64,000 nucleotides of DNA from Tessaracoccus aquimaris (GTDB lineage: Bacteria > Actinomycetota > Actinomycetes > Propionibacteriales > Propionibacteriaceae). The position numbers and the translations under genes are program-made. Below are positions 24,334-34,897 of the stretch, piece after piece; within the stretch, counting starts at the first letter, position 1, and the number at the start of each line of letters is the position of its first letter. The stretch is taken from assembly GCF_001997345.1 (NCBI RefSeq), contig NZ_CP019606.1, forward strand, positions 3,720,001-3,784,000, written 5' to 3'. The notes under the pieces are model-generated. The model was not told the origin of the DNA, did not search any database, and was given only the letters and a program-made list of their open reading frames with translations.

Positions 24334-25449
24334 ATGGCTGGAGCGCGACGCGCAGCTCAGGGCGACGAGAACGCGGAGGCGTCCGTCGCCGAGTTGGGCA
24401 CCGTCACATCCGCCCGCCGCGGGGTCGGTTCCCGTCCAGGCATCACGCGCGGCAGGGCCGTGCGGTTCGCCATGGCACCCCTGGCCATCCTCTCGGTCGT
24501 CGGCCTCGCCGCCGGCCTGATGTTCGTCCCGCCGACCACGGCAGACGAGACCGATCCCGGTTCCGCGGCCACCGCGCCGCTCGGCGTCTCCCGTGACCTC
24601 GCCCGCCCCGCCCTGACGCCGACGCAGTCGCCCACCCCAACGCCCACGCCGACGGTGACGCCGTCGAGCGTCCCGAGCGCGACCGTCACCCCGAGCCCCA
24701 CGGCGTCCGCGAGCCCGACCGCGTCAGCGACCCCCACGCCCACCGCCTCGCCGACCGCGAAGGCCGCGCCCGCCAAGTCACCCTCGCCGAGCGTCGACTA
24801 CACCTCCCTCGGCGACTCGGCAGGCTCCCGTTACGCCACCGACAGCGTCAACGTCCGCACCGGCCCCGGCAAGGACTTCGACTCGCGCACCACGCTCTCG
24901 GAGGGCGACAAGGTCACCATCACCGAGCGTGAGGTCGACGGATGGCGCCAGGTCGTCGTCTCAAAGAAGTCGGGCTGGGTCAAGGAGAGCTTCCTCACCT
25001 CGAAGCAGCCCGCGCCGACCCCCACGGCGACCAAGTCCTCGTCCTCCTCGGACGGCGGATCAGACTCCGGCTCCGACGGCGGCGTCTCCTCCGGCGCCTC
25101 GTGCCCCAAGGCAGGCAGCCTCGAGTCGCACCTGACCTCGCGCACCGCCAAGGTGCTGCGCGCCGTGTGCGCCAAGTTCGACGGCGTCAGCAGCTACGGC
25201 GGCTACCGCCCCGGTGCGGGCTCCTACCACGGCTCCGGCCGCGCCATCGACATCATGGTCTCCGGCGACTACGGCTGGCAGATCGCCAAGTGGGCCCGTG
25301 CCAACGCGTCCGAGCTTGGCGTCATCGAGGTCATCTACCAGCAGAAGATCTGGACGACGCAGCGCTCCGGCGATGGCTGGCGGTCGATGTCGGATCGCGG
25401 CAGCGCGACCGCCAACCACTACGACCACGTGCACCTCAGCGTCGGCTGA
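24334..25449 (+). CDS. Surface protein with SH3b domain and ARB_07466-like C-terminal domain
   Basis: A 371-residue cell-envelope protein. After a cytoplasmic N-terminus and one membrane helix (about 47-68) there is a long Pro/Thr/Ser linker. A bacterial SH3 domain (SVNVRTGPGKDFDSRTTL, about 168-225) and a Ser/Asp-rich spacer follow. The conserved C-terminal domain has SYGGYRPGAGSYHGSGRAID and ANHYDHVHLSV. Histidines and aspartate in this last domain resemble those of zinc peptidoglycan hydrolases of the LAS/M15 type. A role in cell-wall binding and remodelling is inferred. Start choice rests on AGGGAGG. Confidence 0.78.
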   Translation: MAGARRAAQGDENAEASVAELGTVTSARRGVGSRPGITRGRAVRFAMAPLAILSVVGLAAGLMFVPPTTADETDPGSAATAPLGVSRDLARPALTPTQSPTPTPTPTVTPSSVPSATVTPSPTASASPTASATPTPTASPTAKAAPAKSPSPSVDYTSLGDSAGSRYATDSVNVRTGPGKDFDSRTTLSEGDKVTITEREVDGWRQVVVSKKSGWVKESFLTSKQPAPTPTATKSSSSSDGGSDSGSDGGVSSGASCPKAGSLESHLTSRTAKVLRAVCAKFDGVSSYGGYRPGAGSYHGSGRAIDIMVSGDYGWQIAKWARANASELGVIEVIYQQKIWTTQRSGDGWRSMSDRGSATANHYDHVHLSVG

Positions 25450-25542
25450 TCCGCGGCCCCCTCGGCCTCACCCTTGAGGGATCACCTTTCGGATGCCGAG
25501 GCTGCATGGGCGCGCCGCCGCTTCGAGCCCTAGTCTTGGGGC

Positions 25543-27216
25543 ATGAAGACACCGGTTGATCCCACGACCACCGAAGCGTGGTCGGACCTGCAGACCCTCA
25601 AGAATGCGCTCGTCCCCGACCTGCGCGGCTGGTTCGAGGCCGACCCGCACAGGGCAGAGGAACTGACCTTCGACGTCGCGGACCTGCACGTCGACCTGTC
25701 GAAGAACCTCATCAACGAGGACATCATCGCCGCGCTGCTCCGACTCGCGGACCAGGTCGGGCTCGCTGAGCGCCGCGAGGCGATGTTCTCCGGCGAGCGG
25801 ATCAACGTCACCGAGAACCGCTCGGTGCTGCACACCGCGCTGCGCCTCCCCGCAGACGCGACCCTCGTGGTCGACGGCCAGGACGTGGTCGCCGACGTGC
25901 ACGCCGTGCAGGACAAGATGTTCGCCTTCGCGGACAAGGTCCGCTCCGGCGAGTGGAAGGGCGTCACAGGAAAGCCGATCTCCACCGTCGTTAACATCGG
26001 CATCGGCGGCTCCGACCTCGGCCCAGTGATGGTCTACGAGGCGCTGATCCCCTACAAGCAGGACGGTCTCACCTGCCGCTTCGTCTCCAACATCGACCCG
26101 AGCGACGTGACGGAGAAGGTCGCCGACCTCGACCCGACCACCACGCTGTTCATCGTCGCGTCCAAGACCTTCACGACGCTCGAGACGCTCACCAACGCCC
26201 GGATGGCCCGCGAGTGGCTGCTCGCCAAGCTCGTCGAGACCGGGGCGATCGAGGACACCGACGAGGCCCGCAAGGACGCCATCGCGAAGCACTTCGTCGC
26301 CGTCTCCACCGCGCTCGACAAGGTCGCCGACTTCGGCATCGACCCCGTCAACGCCTTCGGCTTCTGGGACTGGGTCGGCGGCCGCTACTCGGTCGACTCG
26401 GCGGTCGGGCTGCCCGTCGCCATCGCCATCGGCCCTGACGGCTTCCGTGACTTCCTCGCCGGCTTCCACGCCGTCGACACGCACTTCCGCACGCAGGACC
26501 CCGAGAGCAACGTCCCGCTGCTGATGGGCCTGCTCAACATCTGGTACGTGAACTTCTTCCACGCGCACAGCCATGCGGTGCTGCCCTACGCGCAGTACCT
26601 GCACCGTTTCCCGGCCTACCTGCAGCAACTCACCATGGAGTCCAACGGCAAGTCGGTGCGATGGGACGGCAGCCCCGTCACCACCGACACCGGCGAGATC
26701 TTCTGGGGCGAGCCTGGCACCAACGGCCAGCACGCCTTCTACCAGTTGATCCACCAGGGCACCCGCCTGATCCCGGCCGACTTCATCGCCGTCGCGAACC
26801 CGGCGCACCCCGTCAAGGACGGCGACACCGACGTCCACGGGCTGTTCCTTGCGAACTTCTTCGCCCAGACCGCCGCGCTCGCGTTCGGCAAGACCATCGA
26901 GGAGGTCCGCGCCGAGGGCACCGACGAGGCCATCGTCACGGCCCGCGTCTTCCCGGGCAACCGGCCCACCACGTCGATCATGGCGCAGGCGCTCACGCCG
27001 TCGGTGGTCGGCCAGCTCATCGCGCTCTACGAGCACATCACCTTCGTGCAGGGCATCGTCTGGGGCATCGACTCGTTCGACCAGTGGGGTGTCGAGCTCG
27101 GCAAGAAGCTTGCGCTCGAGATCGCACCAGCCGTGTTCGGCGACGCGGAGGCGCTCGCCAAGCAGGATCCTTCGACCCAGTCGCTCGTGAGCTGGTACCT
27201 CGAGACGCGTGGCTGA
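25543..27216 (+). CDS. pgi: Glucose-6-phosphate isomerase
   Basis: It interconverts glucose-6-phosphate and fructose-6-phosphate in glycolysis. The 557 residues are full length for the long bacterial form. It has [13 protein letters not shown] (sugar-phosphate loop near 149), [24 protein letters not shown], the catalytic glutamate segment TMESNGKSV (about 366), [11 protein letters not shown] (about 397) and [10 protein letters not shown] with the catalytic lysine near 521. TAGTCT (25531-25536) lies six bases before the ATG, implying a leaderless mRNA. The stop overlaps the next gene by eight bases. Confidence 0.97.
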   Translation: MKTPVDPTTTEAWSDLQTLKNALVPDLRGWFEADPHRAEELTFDVADLHVDLSKNLINEDIIAALLRLADQVGLAERREAMFSGERINVTENRSVLHTALRLPADATLVVDGQDVVADVHAVQDKMFAFADKVRSGEWKGVTGKPISTVVNIGIGGSDLGPVMVYEALIPYKQDGLTCRFVSNIDPSDVTEKVADLDPTTTLFIVASKTFTTLETLTNARMAREWLLAKLVETGAIEDTDEARKDAIAKHFVAVSTALDKVADFGIDPVNAFGFWDWVGGRYSVDSAVGLPVAIAIGPDGFRDFLAGFHAVDTHFRTQDPESNVPLLMGLLNIWYVNFFHAHSHAVLPYAQYLHRFPAYLQQLTMESNGKSVRWDGSPVTTDTGEIFWGEPGTNGQHAFYQLIHQGTRLIPADFIAVANPAHPVKDGDTDVHGLFLANFFAQTAALAFGKTIEEVRAEGTDEAIVTARVFPGNRPTTSIMAQALTPSVVGQLIALYEHITFVQGIVWGIDSFDQWGVELGKKLALEIAPAVFGDAEALAKQDPSTQSLVSWYLETRG

Positions 27217-27883
27217 CCGGCGGAAGCGCCGCCTTCCGCGCTGGCTGCGGATCACCGGGATCGTCGCGCTTATCGGCGTGGTCCCGGTGATCGCGTCGGC
27301 GATCCACCTCGCGGTGCTGTCGGCCGGTCGCACCCATCAGGTCGACGACGTGCCCGAACGGCCCGTCGGGATGGTGCTCGGCGCCAAGGCTGACCCGGGC
27401 CGCCCGTCTGCCTTCCTCGCCGCGCGGCTGAACCTCGCCGTCGACCTGTTCGAGCGCGGGAAGATCCGTGCGATCCTCGTGACCGGCGACGGGCTGCCCC
27501 GCTCCAACGACGAGCCGGGCGTGATGCGCGACTACCTGGAGGCCCGCGGCATCCCCGCGGACAGGATCGTCGAGGACCCTGCGGGGTTCGACACCTACGA
27601 CTCGTGCGTGCGGGCGCGCGACGTGTTCGGCGTCACGGAGATGACGATCCTGACGCAGGACTACCACGTCGGCCGGGCGATCGCGATCTGCGAGGCGGTC
27701 GGCATCGACGCGGTCGGCGTCGGGGACACGACCATGCGGACCCGCTTCCCGCAGTACTGGGTGAAGGGCGTCAGCCGCGAATGGGCGGCGAACCTGAAGG
27801 CCGAGTGGGACATCCTCACACGCCGCCAACCGCAGCAGGACCCGTTCGACCCGAGCCTTCTGGAGGCCGCTGGCCTCCGCTGA
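27209..27883 (+). CDS. SanA/YdcF-like (DUF218) membrane protein
   Basis: A 224-residue protein with an N-terminal membrane anchor ([20 protein letters not shown]) and a DUF218 domain. The family motifs are [45 protein letters not shown] and [12 protein letters not shown]. In E. coli, SanA affects envelope permeability to vancomycin, and other members act on cell-wall precursors; the reaction is unknown. It starts at a GTG overlapping pgi and is presumably co-transcribed. Confidence 0.85.
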   Translation: MADRRKRRLPRWLRITGIVALIGVVPVIASAIHLAVLSAGRTHQVDDVPERPVGMVLGAKADPGRPSAFLAARLNLAVDLFERGKIRAILVTGDGLPRSNDEPGVMRDYLEARGIPADRIVEDPAGFDTYDSCVRARDVFGVTEMTILTQDYHVGRAIAICEAVGIDAVGVGDTTMRTRFPQYWVKGVSREWAANLKAEWDILTRRQPQQDPFDPSLLEAAGLR

Positions 27884-27932
27884 CAACCCGCGACCTGGCT
27901 ACCATGCAGGTCAGCGCGGTTGAGGAGGCGGC

Positions 27933-30444
27933 ATGGAACCAGACGGCGCCCCGACGGAGGGCCACATCTCGGTGCGCGGCGCCACCGAGCACAACCTGCG
28001 CGACCTTGACCTCGACATCCCGCGCGACACCGTCGTGGCATTCACCGGCATCTCGGGCTCCGGCAAGTCGTCGCTCGCGTTCGGCACGATCTATGCGCAG
28101 TCGCGGCAGCGCTACCTGGAGTCGGTCTCGCCCTACGCACGCAGGCTGATCGACCAAGGCTCGACGCCGCGGGTCCGCCAGATCGGCGGGCTGCCCCCAG
28201 CGGTCGCGCTCCGGCAGCAGCACGGGGCCGGGTCGGCGCGATCCACCGTCGGCACCGTCAGCCGCGTCTCCAACGTGCTGCGGATGCTCTACTCGCGGGC
28301 GGGCGACTATCCCCCGGCTTCCGCCCAGCCGACCTTGCCGGCAGTTTCCCGCGCGACGCGGCCCCGCTGGACTCCGACAGCTTCTCGCCCAACACCGCCG
28401 TCGGCGCCTGTCGCACCTGCTCGGGCCTCGGCAGGCTGCTGCAGGTCGACGTCGACCTCCTGGTCGGCGACCCGGACCTCAGCATCCGCGACGGCGCCAT
28501 CGCCGCCTGGCCCGGTGCGTTCGGCGGCCAGAACTACCGAAGGATCCTGGCGATCCTCGGCGTCGACATCGACGCCCCGATCCGCTCTCTCCCCGCAGAG
28601 ACCAGGAACTGGGTGCTGCTGACCGACGAGCAGCCGACGGTCGACGTCGAGGAGTTTCACTACAAGGGCACCTACCTGAGCCCGAAGCGGTGGGTCGAGC
28701 ACACCTTCCACGACTCGCAGTCGGCCCGGATGCGCGCCAAGGCGGGCGAGTTCATGACGGAGCGGCTCTGCCCGTCGTGCCACGGAAAGCGCCTCAACCC
28801 GGAGGCCCTCGCCGTGACGATCGCGGGCCGCGACATCGCCTACGCCACCGCCCTTCCCATGACGGGGCTGCGCGACTTCCTGACCGCCGCGCTGACGCAC
28901 CCGGACGTCGTCACCCTGCCCGCAGAGCGGCTCCAGGCGGCGCACGCGCTGATCGAGGTGCTGACCGACCTGCTCCGCACGCTGATCGACCTGGGGCTCG
29001 GCTACCTCGCCACCGCCCGCCCGACCTCCAGCCTGTCGGGCGGCGAACTGCAGCGACTTCACCTGGCGACGCAACTGCGCAGCGGCCTGTTCGGCGTGCT
29101 GTACGTGCTGGACGAGCCGTCTGCCGGGCTGCACCCCTCCGACGCGGAGGTGCTGCTCGGGGCTCTGCACCGGCTCCGGGACGAGGGCAACAGCGTCTTC
29201 GTCGTCGAGCACAACCCGCTGGTGATCGGCGCGGCCGACTGGATCGTCGACCTCGGCCCCGGCGCGGGGCGCTACGGCGGCGAGATCGTCTACAACGGGC
29301 GCTCCGAGGGGTTGCTGGGGTGGGCGCCTCGGCGACCGCGCGCTACCTGGGCGACCATCCTCCGCCCGCGCCCGGGCCCGAACTTCCCCGCGAGCCGAGC
29401 GGGTGGGTGAGCGTCGACGGCATCGTCGGGCACAACATGGCGGGCGTCGACGCGCGGGTCCCGCTCGGCTGCCTCACGGCGATCACCGGCGTCTCCGGGG
29501 CCGGGAAGTCGACGCTGCTCCAGGCCCTCGGCGACGCCGTCCGCGACCGGCTGCACCAGGAGGACGCCGACGAGGGAGACGAGCCCGCCGAGTCGGTGCC
29601 GGTGTGGGACCTGGAAGCGGGCAGCGTGAGCTACGCGGCCGCGTCCGGGCTGGGGGCGGTCGACCGGTTGGTCGTGGTCGACCAGTCGCCGATCGGACGG
29701 ACGTCGCGCTCCAACCTGGCCACCTACACGGGCCTGTTCGCCGTCGTCCGGCGCCTGTTCGCCGCTCAGCCGCTCGCGAGGGAGCGCGGCTACACGGCGG
29801 GCCGGTTCTCGTTCAACCAGCCGCAGGGACGCTGTCCGCACTGCCTGGGCGACGGCGAGGTGAGCATCGAACTCCTGTTCATGCCGACCGAGACCGTCGC
29901 GTGCCCCGTGTGCGGGGGAGCGCGCTACAACCCGGAGACCCTGGAGGTGCGCTACGGCGGCCGCAGCGTCGCCGACCTGCTGGCGATGAGCGTCGACGAG
30001 GCGCTCGAGTTCCTCAGCGACCTGCCGACGGCGGCCAGGATCCTCGACCTGCTGTCGGGGATCGGGCTGGGCTACCTGTCGCTCGGCCAGAGCGCGACGA
30101 CGCTGTCGGGAGGCGAGGCGCAGCGGATCAAACTGGTGCGCGAACTGCACCGCGCCCCGGTCGGCCACAGCCTGTACCTGCTCGACGAGCCAACCAACGG
30201 CCTGCACCCCGCCGACATCGACCTGCTGGTGGGCCGCCTGCAGGGTCTGGTCGACGCGGACAACTCCGTCGTGATGGCCGACCACGACCTGCGCACCATC
30301 GCGGTCGCGGACTGGGTGATCGACGTCGGGCCTGGTGCGGGCGACGAGGGCGGCCGGATCGTCGCGGTCGGCCGCCCCGACGAGGTCGCCGCCGATCCCG
30401 CCAGCCTCACCGGTCGACACCTGCGCGGCGCGATGAGGCGTTGA
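27933..30444 (+). pseudogene. UvrA2-type excinuclease subunit, two frameshifts
   Basis: Three abutting frames together encode a short (class II) UvrA of about 837 residues. Visible parts are the first Walker A GISGSGKSS, PTSSLSGGELQRLHLA, VLDEPSAGLHP, the second Walker A GVSGAGKST, zinc motifs CPHC...CPVC, TTLSGGEAQRIK and DEPTNGLHP. The frame breaks in the C run at 28311-28315 (Tyr-Pro-Pro-Gly-Phe restored by one more C) and in the G run at 29317-29320 (Gly-Val-Gly-Ala restored by one more G). UvrA2 proteins act in DNA repair or drug tolerance and are dispensable. Real decay and sequencing error are both possible. GAGGAGG precedes the ATG. Confidence 0.75.
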
Positions 30445-30473
30445 GGTCGGATCGCCCCCCGTCGGATGACGAA

Positions 30474-30501
30474 GGCCCCGCCCGGCGAACCGGACGGGGC
30501 C
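30474..30501. terminator. Bidirectional terminator hairpin
   Basis: GGCCCCGCCCGG and CCGGACGGGGCC pair over 12 positions with one mismatch around the tetraloop CGAA, between the convergent uvrA-like and permease stops. Confidence 0.6.
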
Positions 30502-30516
30502 CTCGAACGGGGAGGA

Positions 30517-31350
30517 TCAGCCCTTCTCCGCGCCCTCCGAGGTCGACATGATGCGCCGCTGGAAGATGAAGAACAGCACGGCGACCGGGATGGTCATCAG
30601 CACGGCGGCCGCCAGTTTCAGCGGGAACTGGTTGCCCGAGCCCAACTGGCCCGACACCAGCGCGCCGACGCCGGTGGTCAGGGTGTGCAGTTCGGGGCTC
30701 TGCCTCGAGATGATGAAGTGCGCGAACTCGTTCCACGACCCCTGGAACGACAGGATCGTGAGCGTGATGAGCGCGGGGGTCGCCATCGGAAGCGTCACCG
30801 ACCAGAACCGGCGGAACACGCCAGCACCGTCCAGGCGGGCCGCCTCCTCGATCGACACGGGGATAGAGTCGAAGAACTGCTTCATGATGAAGATGCCCGC
30901 CGCGTCGACGAGCAGCGGAAGGATCATGCCGAAGTAGGTGTCGAACATGCCCAACTGCTTGATCACCAGGAAGCGCGGCACCATCAGCACGACCGAGGGG
31001 ACCGCCATCACGGCGATGAACAGGCTGAACACGACCGAGCGACCCGCGAACTGCAGGCGCGAGAGCGCGTAGCCGGCCAGGGAGTCGAAGAACACCCGCG
31101 CCACCGTCACGACCACCGCGATGAACACCGAGTTCATGGCCCACAGCGGCAGGTCGGTGTCGAAGAACAGCCGCTCGTAGGCCGCCGCCGTGAACGGCGA
31201 GGGGATCAACGACATCGGGTCGTTGGTGGCCTGCGAGTCGGTCTTGAACGAGCCGATCACCGCGATCAGGAACGGATAGATGTAGACGAGCGCGAGCGCC
31301 ACGAGCACGGCGTACGTCGCGATCAGGCCTGCCGTCACCTTCTGTCTCAT
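30517..31350 (-). CDS. Sugar ABC transporter permease, MalG type
   Basis: A 277-residue CUT1-family permease with six membrane helices. The EAA coupling loop is SIEEAARLDGAGVFRRFWSVTLP, and the N-terminal helix IATYAVLVALALVYIYPF is typical of MalG. The start overlaps the upstream permease stop (ATGA), so it is the last gene of the lacI, binding protein, permease, permease operon. No ATPase is encoded here, so a shared MsmK-like ATPase elsewhere is expected. Confidence 0.9.
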   Translation of the reverse strand: MRQKVTAGLIATYAVLVALALVYIYPFLIAVIGSFKTDSQATNDPMSLIPSPFTAAAYERLFFDTDLPLWAMNSVFIAVVVTVARVFFDSLAGYALSRLQFAGRSVVFSLFIAVMAVPSVVLMVPRFLVIKQLGMFDTYFGMILPLLVDAAGIFIMKQFFDSIPVSIEEAARLDGAGVFRRFWSVTLPMATPALITLTILSFQGSWNEFAHFIISRQSPELHTLTTGVGALVSGQLGSGNQFPLKLAAAVLMTIPVAVLFFIFQRRIMSTSEGAEKG

Positions 31351-32456
31351 GAGGTCGCCCCCTTTGCCTTCTTCTTCGCCTTGCGGTCGCGCCCGTAGCC
31401 TGACGGGTCGCGGTCGGCGAGCACGAAGCGCTGAAGCAGCGTCATGACGATGATGATCAGGAACAGCACGAACGCGATGGCCGCCGCGACTCCGGGGCGG
31501 TTGCTGCTGAACGCCTGGTCGTAGGCCAGGTACGCGGGGCTGGTCAGCGTCGCCGCCGCCGGGGTGCCGCGCGTCAGGTACACCTGGTCGAAGACCTGCC
31601 AGGTGCCGATCAGGCCGAGCGTCAGCACGGTGAACAGGGTCGGCTTGAGCATCGGGAGCGTGACGTGCCAGAACGTCTTCCACCCGGTGGCGCCGTCCAT
31701 GACGGCGGCCTCGCCGACCTCGGAGCCGATGTTCTGCAGGCCCGCGAGGAACAGCAGCATGAACGTCCCGGACGTGGTGAAGACCGCCATGATGATCAGG
31801 ACGCACTGGGCGACCGAGGGTCCGCCGAGCCAGTCCCAGGTCGAGACGCCCAGGAAGCCGGGCTTCTCCCAGCCGGCCGGGGCGGAGCTGAGCCCGAACC
31901 AGCCGAGGATCTTGTGCAGCACGCCCGACGGATCGGCGAACCAGTTCGGGCCGTGGATCGAGAACCAGCCGAGGACGGCGTTGACGACGCCGCTCGCCTG
32001 GAACAGGAACATGAACACGCCCGTGATGGCGATCGACGAGGTGACGGAGGGGAAGTAGAAGGCCGTGCGGAAGAAGCTCTTGGCCTTCAGCATGCGGCGG
32101 TTGACCTGGATCGCGAGGAACAGCGCGAGCGCCGTCTGCAGCGGCACCACCAGCAGCACGTAGTACACGTTGTTGCGGATGGAGCGACCGAACAATTGTT
32201 GGATCAGGCCGTCTTCGGTGGTGATCTTGGCGTAGTTCTCCATCCCCACGAAGTCGACGCGCGGGTTGTTGATGGGCGAGAACCGGCCGTTCCAGTTGGT
32301 GAACGACACCCAGAGGGCCAACAGGATCGGCGCGACCAGGAACACGCCGACGATGACAATCGCAGGCGAGACGAAGAGCCAGCCTGCGCCGGTCTCTCCC
32401 TTGTTGAGGCCCCCGCGACGCCTGCGCGTCGCGGGAGCCGTCGTCGTGCTGGACAC
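31347..32456 (-). CDS. Sugar ABC transporter permease, MalF type
   Basis: A 369-residue CUT1-family permease. It has an Arg-rich N-terminus, a first helix GWLFVSPAIVIVGVFLVAPI, a large periplasmic insertion (about 150-210), and the coupling loop GEAAVMDGATGWKTFWHVTLP. The tail is very basic (DRKAKKKAKG). The start overlaps the binding-protein stop by a single base and the end overlaps MalG. The substrate is probably an oligosaccharide, given the divergent glucosidase and the LacI regulator. Confidence 0.9.
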   Translation of the reverse strand: MSSTTTAPATRRRRGGLNKGETGAGWLFVSPAIVIVGVFLVAPILLALWVSFTNWNGRFSPINNPRVDFVGMENYAKITTEDGLIQQLFGRSIRNNVYYVLLVVPLQTALALFLAIQVNRRMLKAKSFFRTAFYFPSVTSSIAITGVFMFLFQASGVVNAVLGWFSIHGPNWFADPSGVLHKILGWFGLSSAPAGWEKPGFLGVSTWDWLGGPSVAQCVLIIMAVFTTSGTFMLLFLAGLQNIGSEVGEAAVMDGATGWKTFWHVTLPMLKPTLFTVLTLGLIGTWQVFDQVYLTRGTPAAATLTSPAYLAYDQAFSSNRPGVAAAIAFVLFLIIIVMTLLQRFVLADRDPSGYGRDRKAKKKAKGATS

Positions 32457-33708
32457 TAGCCCTGGGCCGCCTGGTAGGCGGAGTCGAGCTGGGTCTGGAC
32501 GGTGTCGAGGATCGACTTCGCGTCACCGGTGGCGAGCGTCGTGATCGAGTTGTTGAACTCGCCGATCACGTCGGAGGCGCCCTTGAAGGCGACCGGAGAG
32601 ATCGCGTACTCGGCGCCCGCCACGAAGGCCGCGTTCTCCGGGAACTTCTCCGCGTAGGTCTTGGCCGCAGACTGGGTCGACGGGATGACGCCGAACGCAT
32701 CGGAGAAGGCGAGCTGCTGCTCGTCGGAGGTCAGGAACTCGACGAGCTCCTGCGCGGTGGGGGCCGTGTCCTTGCCCTGCGGGATGCCCCAGCAGTTCGA
32801 GAAGGAGAAGGTGCCCTTGCCGGAGGGGCCGGCGGGCAGCTCGACGACCTTGTACTTGACGTCGGGGAAGTCGTTCTTCAGCGCACCGGCGATCCAGGGA
32901 CCCTCGATGACCATCGCGGCCTTCGCGTTGCCGAAGGCCTCGCCGCCCCAGCCAGCGCCCAGGTCGGCCGGCCACTTGAGCGAGCCGTCCTTGAGCATCG
33001 ACTGCACGAACTCAAGCGCCTTGACGTTGGCGTCGGAGTTGGCCGCGACCTTGCCGTCGGCCATCAGGCCGCCGCCTGCCTGCGTCATGAAGGTGCCGAC
33101 GCGGGCGTACTCGGCGCCCATCGACAGGCCGGCAGCGCCGTCGGCGCTCAGCTTGGTCGCGACGGTGTGGAGCTGCTCCCAGGTGGTGGGGATGTCGGCG
33201 TCGGTCAGGCCGGCCTTTGCCCACAGGTCGGTGTTGATGACCAGGCCGAGCGTCGAGAAGTCCTTCGGCGCGCAGACGAACTCGTCGTTGAAGGTGAAGG
33301 TCTCCTTCAGCGCCGGGTAGAACGCGTCGGCGTTGGACAGGTTCTTGGCGTAGGCCTCGAGGTAGTCGTCGCTTGCGTAGGTCTGGAACTGGTCCCAGCT
33401 CATGTAGAAGATGTCGGGCTCGGACCCACCGGCGAAGCCCTGCGCGAGCTCCTGGTTCAGGTCGGAGGCCGCGACCACCTTGACGGCGACCTTGGAGGTC
33501 TCGGTCCACTTGTCGACGGCGGCCTGCACGGCCTTGGTCTCGGAGTCGCCCGAGGAGCCGATCAGCATCGTCATGGACTCGGGCTTGGGGGCGTCGGAGC
33601 CGGCGGGGTCGAGCCCCCGGTGGCCTGCCCGCCGCCGCCGTTACAGGCGGCGAGGCTGAGGGCGACCAGGCTGGCGAAGGCCAGGGTCGCGATCTTCCGC
33701 AACTTCAT
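32456..33708 (-). pseudogene. Sugar ABC binding lipoprotein, one frameshift after the signal peptide
   Basis: The mature domain (IGSSGDSETKAVQAAVDKW onward) is a CUT1 family-1 solute-binding protein. Its signal peptide with lipobox LSLAAC (Cys22) lies in a different frame from 33708. One extra G in the run of five G (minus strand) at 33612-33616 would join them as ATGG-LDPAGSDAPKPES-MTML, giving 417 residues. Without it the mature part has no export signal (it could start only at 33574). The start at 33708 overlaps the lacI stop, and AAAGGA precedes it. Real mutation or a missed base are both possible. Confidence 0.75.
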
Positions 33709-34742
33709 GAGAGGTTTCCTTTCTTGGGGCCTGGCCCCGTTGGCGCGGTGGGGAAGCCCCAGCGCGGGTCGTGCCTGATGACCAGGCGAGGTGTGACGAG
33801 CGCGGTGACCGGCTCGTGCGTTGTGGTGAGCGCCCGGAGGAGCTCGTGCGCGATGCGGCCGAGGTCCTGGTCGACGCTTGAGAAGCCGAGCGAGGCGGCC
33901 AGGGGAGTGTTGTCGAATCCGACGATCGGGATCGCCAGTCCTGCGGTGCGGACGGCGGCGACCATGCCGACCGCGAGCGAGTCCGAGACGCAGACGACCG
34001 CGTCGGCGCCGGCCGCGACGACCGCGGGCCCTGCGTCGATCGCCTCGGAGATCTGCTCCTCGGAGGTGAACGTCCACGACTCTAGGTCGGCGTCGGAGAG
34101 CCCGAGCCGCTCCTTGAGGGTGGTCTCCCAGCCGGCGCGGCGGTCATCGCCGGTGGCTGAGCCCCGAGGCCAGCCGAGGAAGGCGATCCGGCGGTAGCCG
34201 AGGTCCAGGAGCGCGCCGGTTGCCTGCGCGACGCCCGCGCGGCCGTCGACGTCGACCCACGAGTGGGTCGCGTCCCTGTCGTCCCACGGGCGCCCGAAGG
34301 ACACGAAGCTGGCGTCCTGCTCGGTCAGGGCGGGGATGCGTGCGTCGTCGGGGTGGGTGTCGGTGAGCACGAACTCGTCGACGAGGCCCTGTGCCCTCAG
34401 CCGGGAGATGGTCTCGACCTCCTGGGCGTCGCTGGTGGCGGTGAACAGGAGGACGTGCTTGCTGTCCTCGGCGGCCTGGGCGCTCAGTTCGTGCAGCAGT
34501 CGGTCCGTGAGGACGGCGGCCACGTTGTCGTCGACCGGGCGGATCCGCAGCCCGATGCTTCCGGTGCGCTGCTGGCGCAGCATCCGGGCGCGGAGGTTGG
34601 GGGTGTAGCCGAGGGTCGCGATGGAGGCCTCGACCCGCCTGAGCGTCGACGACTTGACGATCGACGGGTTGCTGATGGCGTTGCTGACCGTCTGAGGAGA
34701 CACTCCGGCGTGCGCCGCGACCTGCGCAAGTGTCACTGCCAT
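33705..34742 (-). CDS. LacI-family transcriptional regulator of the sugar ABC operon
   Basis: A 345-residue repressor. The helix-turn-helix (TLAQVAAHAGVSPQTVSNAIS) and hinge (YTPNLRARMLRQQ) lead to a periplasmic-binding-protein-like sensor (GFDNTPLAASLGFSSVDQDL). It is the first gene of the transporter operon and faces the debranching glucosidase. Two operator-like palindromes lie upstream. Start choice rests on AAAGGAGA five bases before the ATG; a longer frame to 34787 would run into one operator. Confidence 0.9.
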   Translation of the reverse strand: MAVTLAQVAAHAGVSPQTVSNAISNPSIVKSSTLRRVEASIATLGYTPNLRARMLRQQRTGSIGLRIRPVDDNVAAVLTDRLLHELSAQAAEDSKHVLLFTATSDAQEVETISRLRAQGLVDEFVLTDTHPDDARIPALTEQDASFVSFGRPWDDRDATHSWVDVDGRAGVAQATGALLDLGYRRIAFLGWPRGSATGDDRRAGWETTLKERLGLSDADLESWTFTSEEQISEAIDAGPAVVAAGADAVVCVSDSLAVGMVAAVRTAGLAIPIVGFDNTPLAASLGFSSVDQDLGRIAHELLRALTTTHEPVTALVTPRLVIRHDPRWGFPTAPTGPGPKKGNLS

Positions 34743-34773
34743 GGGTTCTCCTTTCGTTGACGGCCCCATTGCC

Positions 34774-34787
34774 TTAGATCGATCCAA
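34774..34787. promoter_or_regulatory. LacI-type operator, lacI-proximal
   Basis: TTAGATCGATCCAA is an imperfect palindrome with the central CG typical of LacI sites. It is the exact reverse complement of the second site 53 bases away. Confidence 0.75.
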
Positions 34788-34826
34788 AAACTCTCTCCTG
34801 GACAGCTTTGCTCAGAAAACTGGGTC

Positions 34827-34840
34827 TTGGATCGATCTAA
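34827..34840. promoter_or_regulatory. LacI-type operator, glucosidase-proximal
   Basis: TTGGATCGATCTAA mirrors the site at 34774. Its first six bases could serve as the -35 of the divergent glucosidase promoter, so binding would block it directly. Confidence 0.75.
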
Positions 34841-34855
34841 GTTGCACGCTAGCGT
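34827..34855 (+). promoter_or_regulatory. Promoter of the debranching glucosidase
   Basis: TTGGAT (34827-34832), a 17-base spacer and TAGCGT (34850-34855) form a sigma-70-like promoter overlapping the operator. Confidence 0.5.
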
Positions 34856-34897
34856 ATCCCACACGAGTTTGTGAACCCCTGTGATGGAATCGAGATC

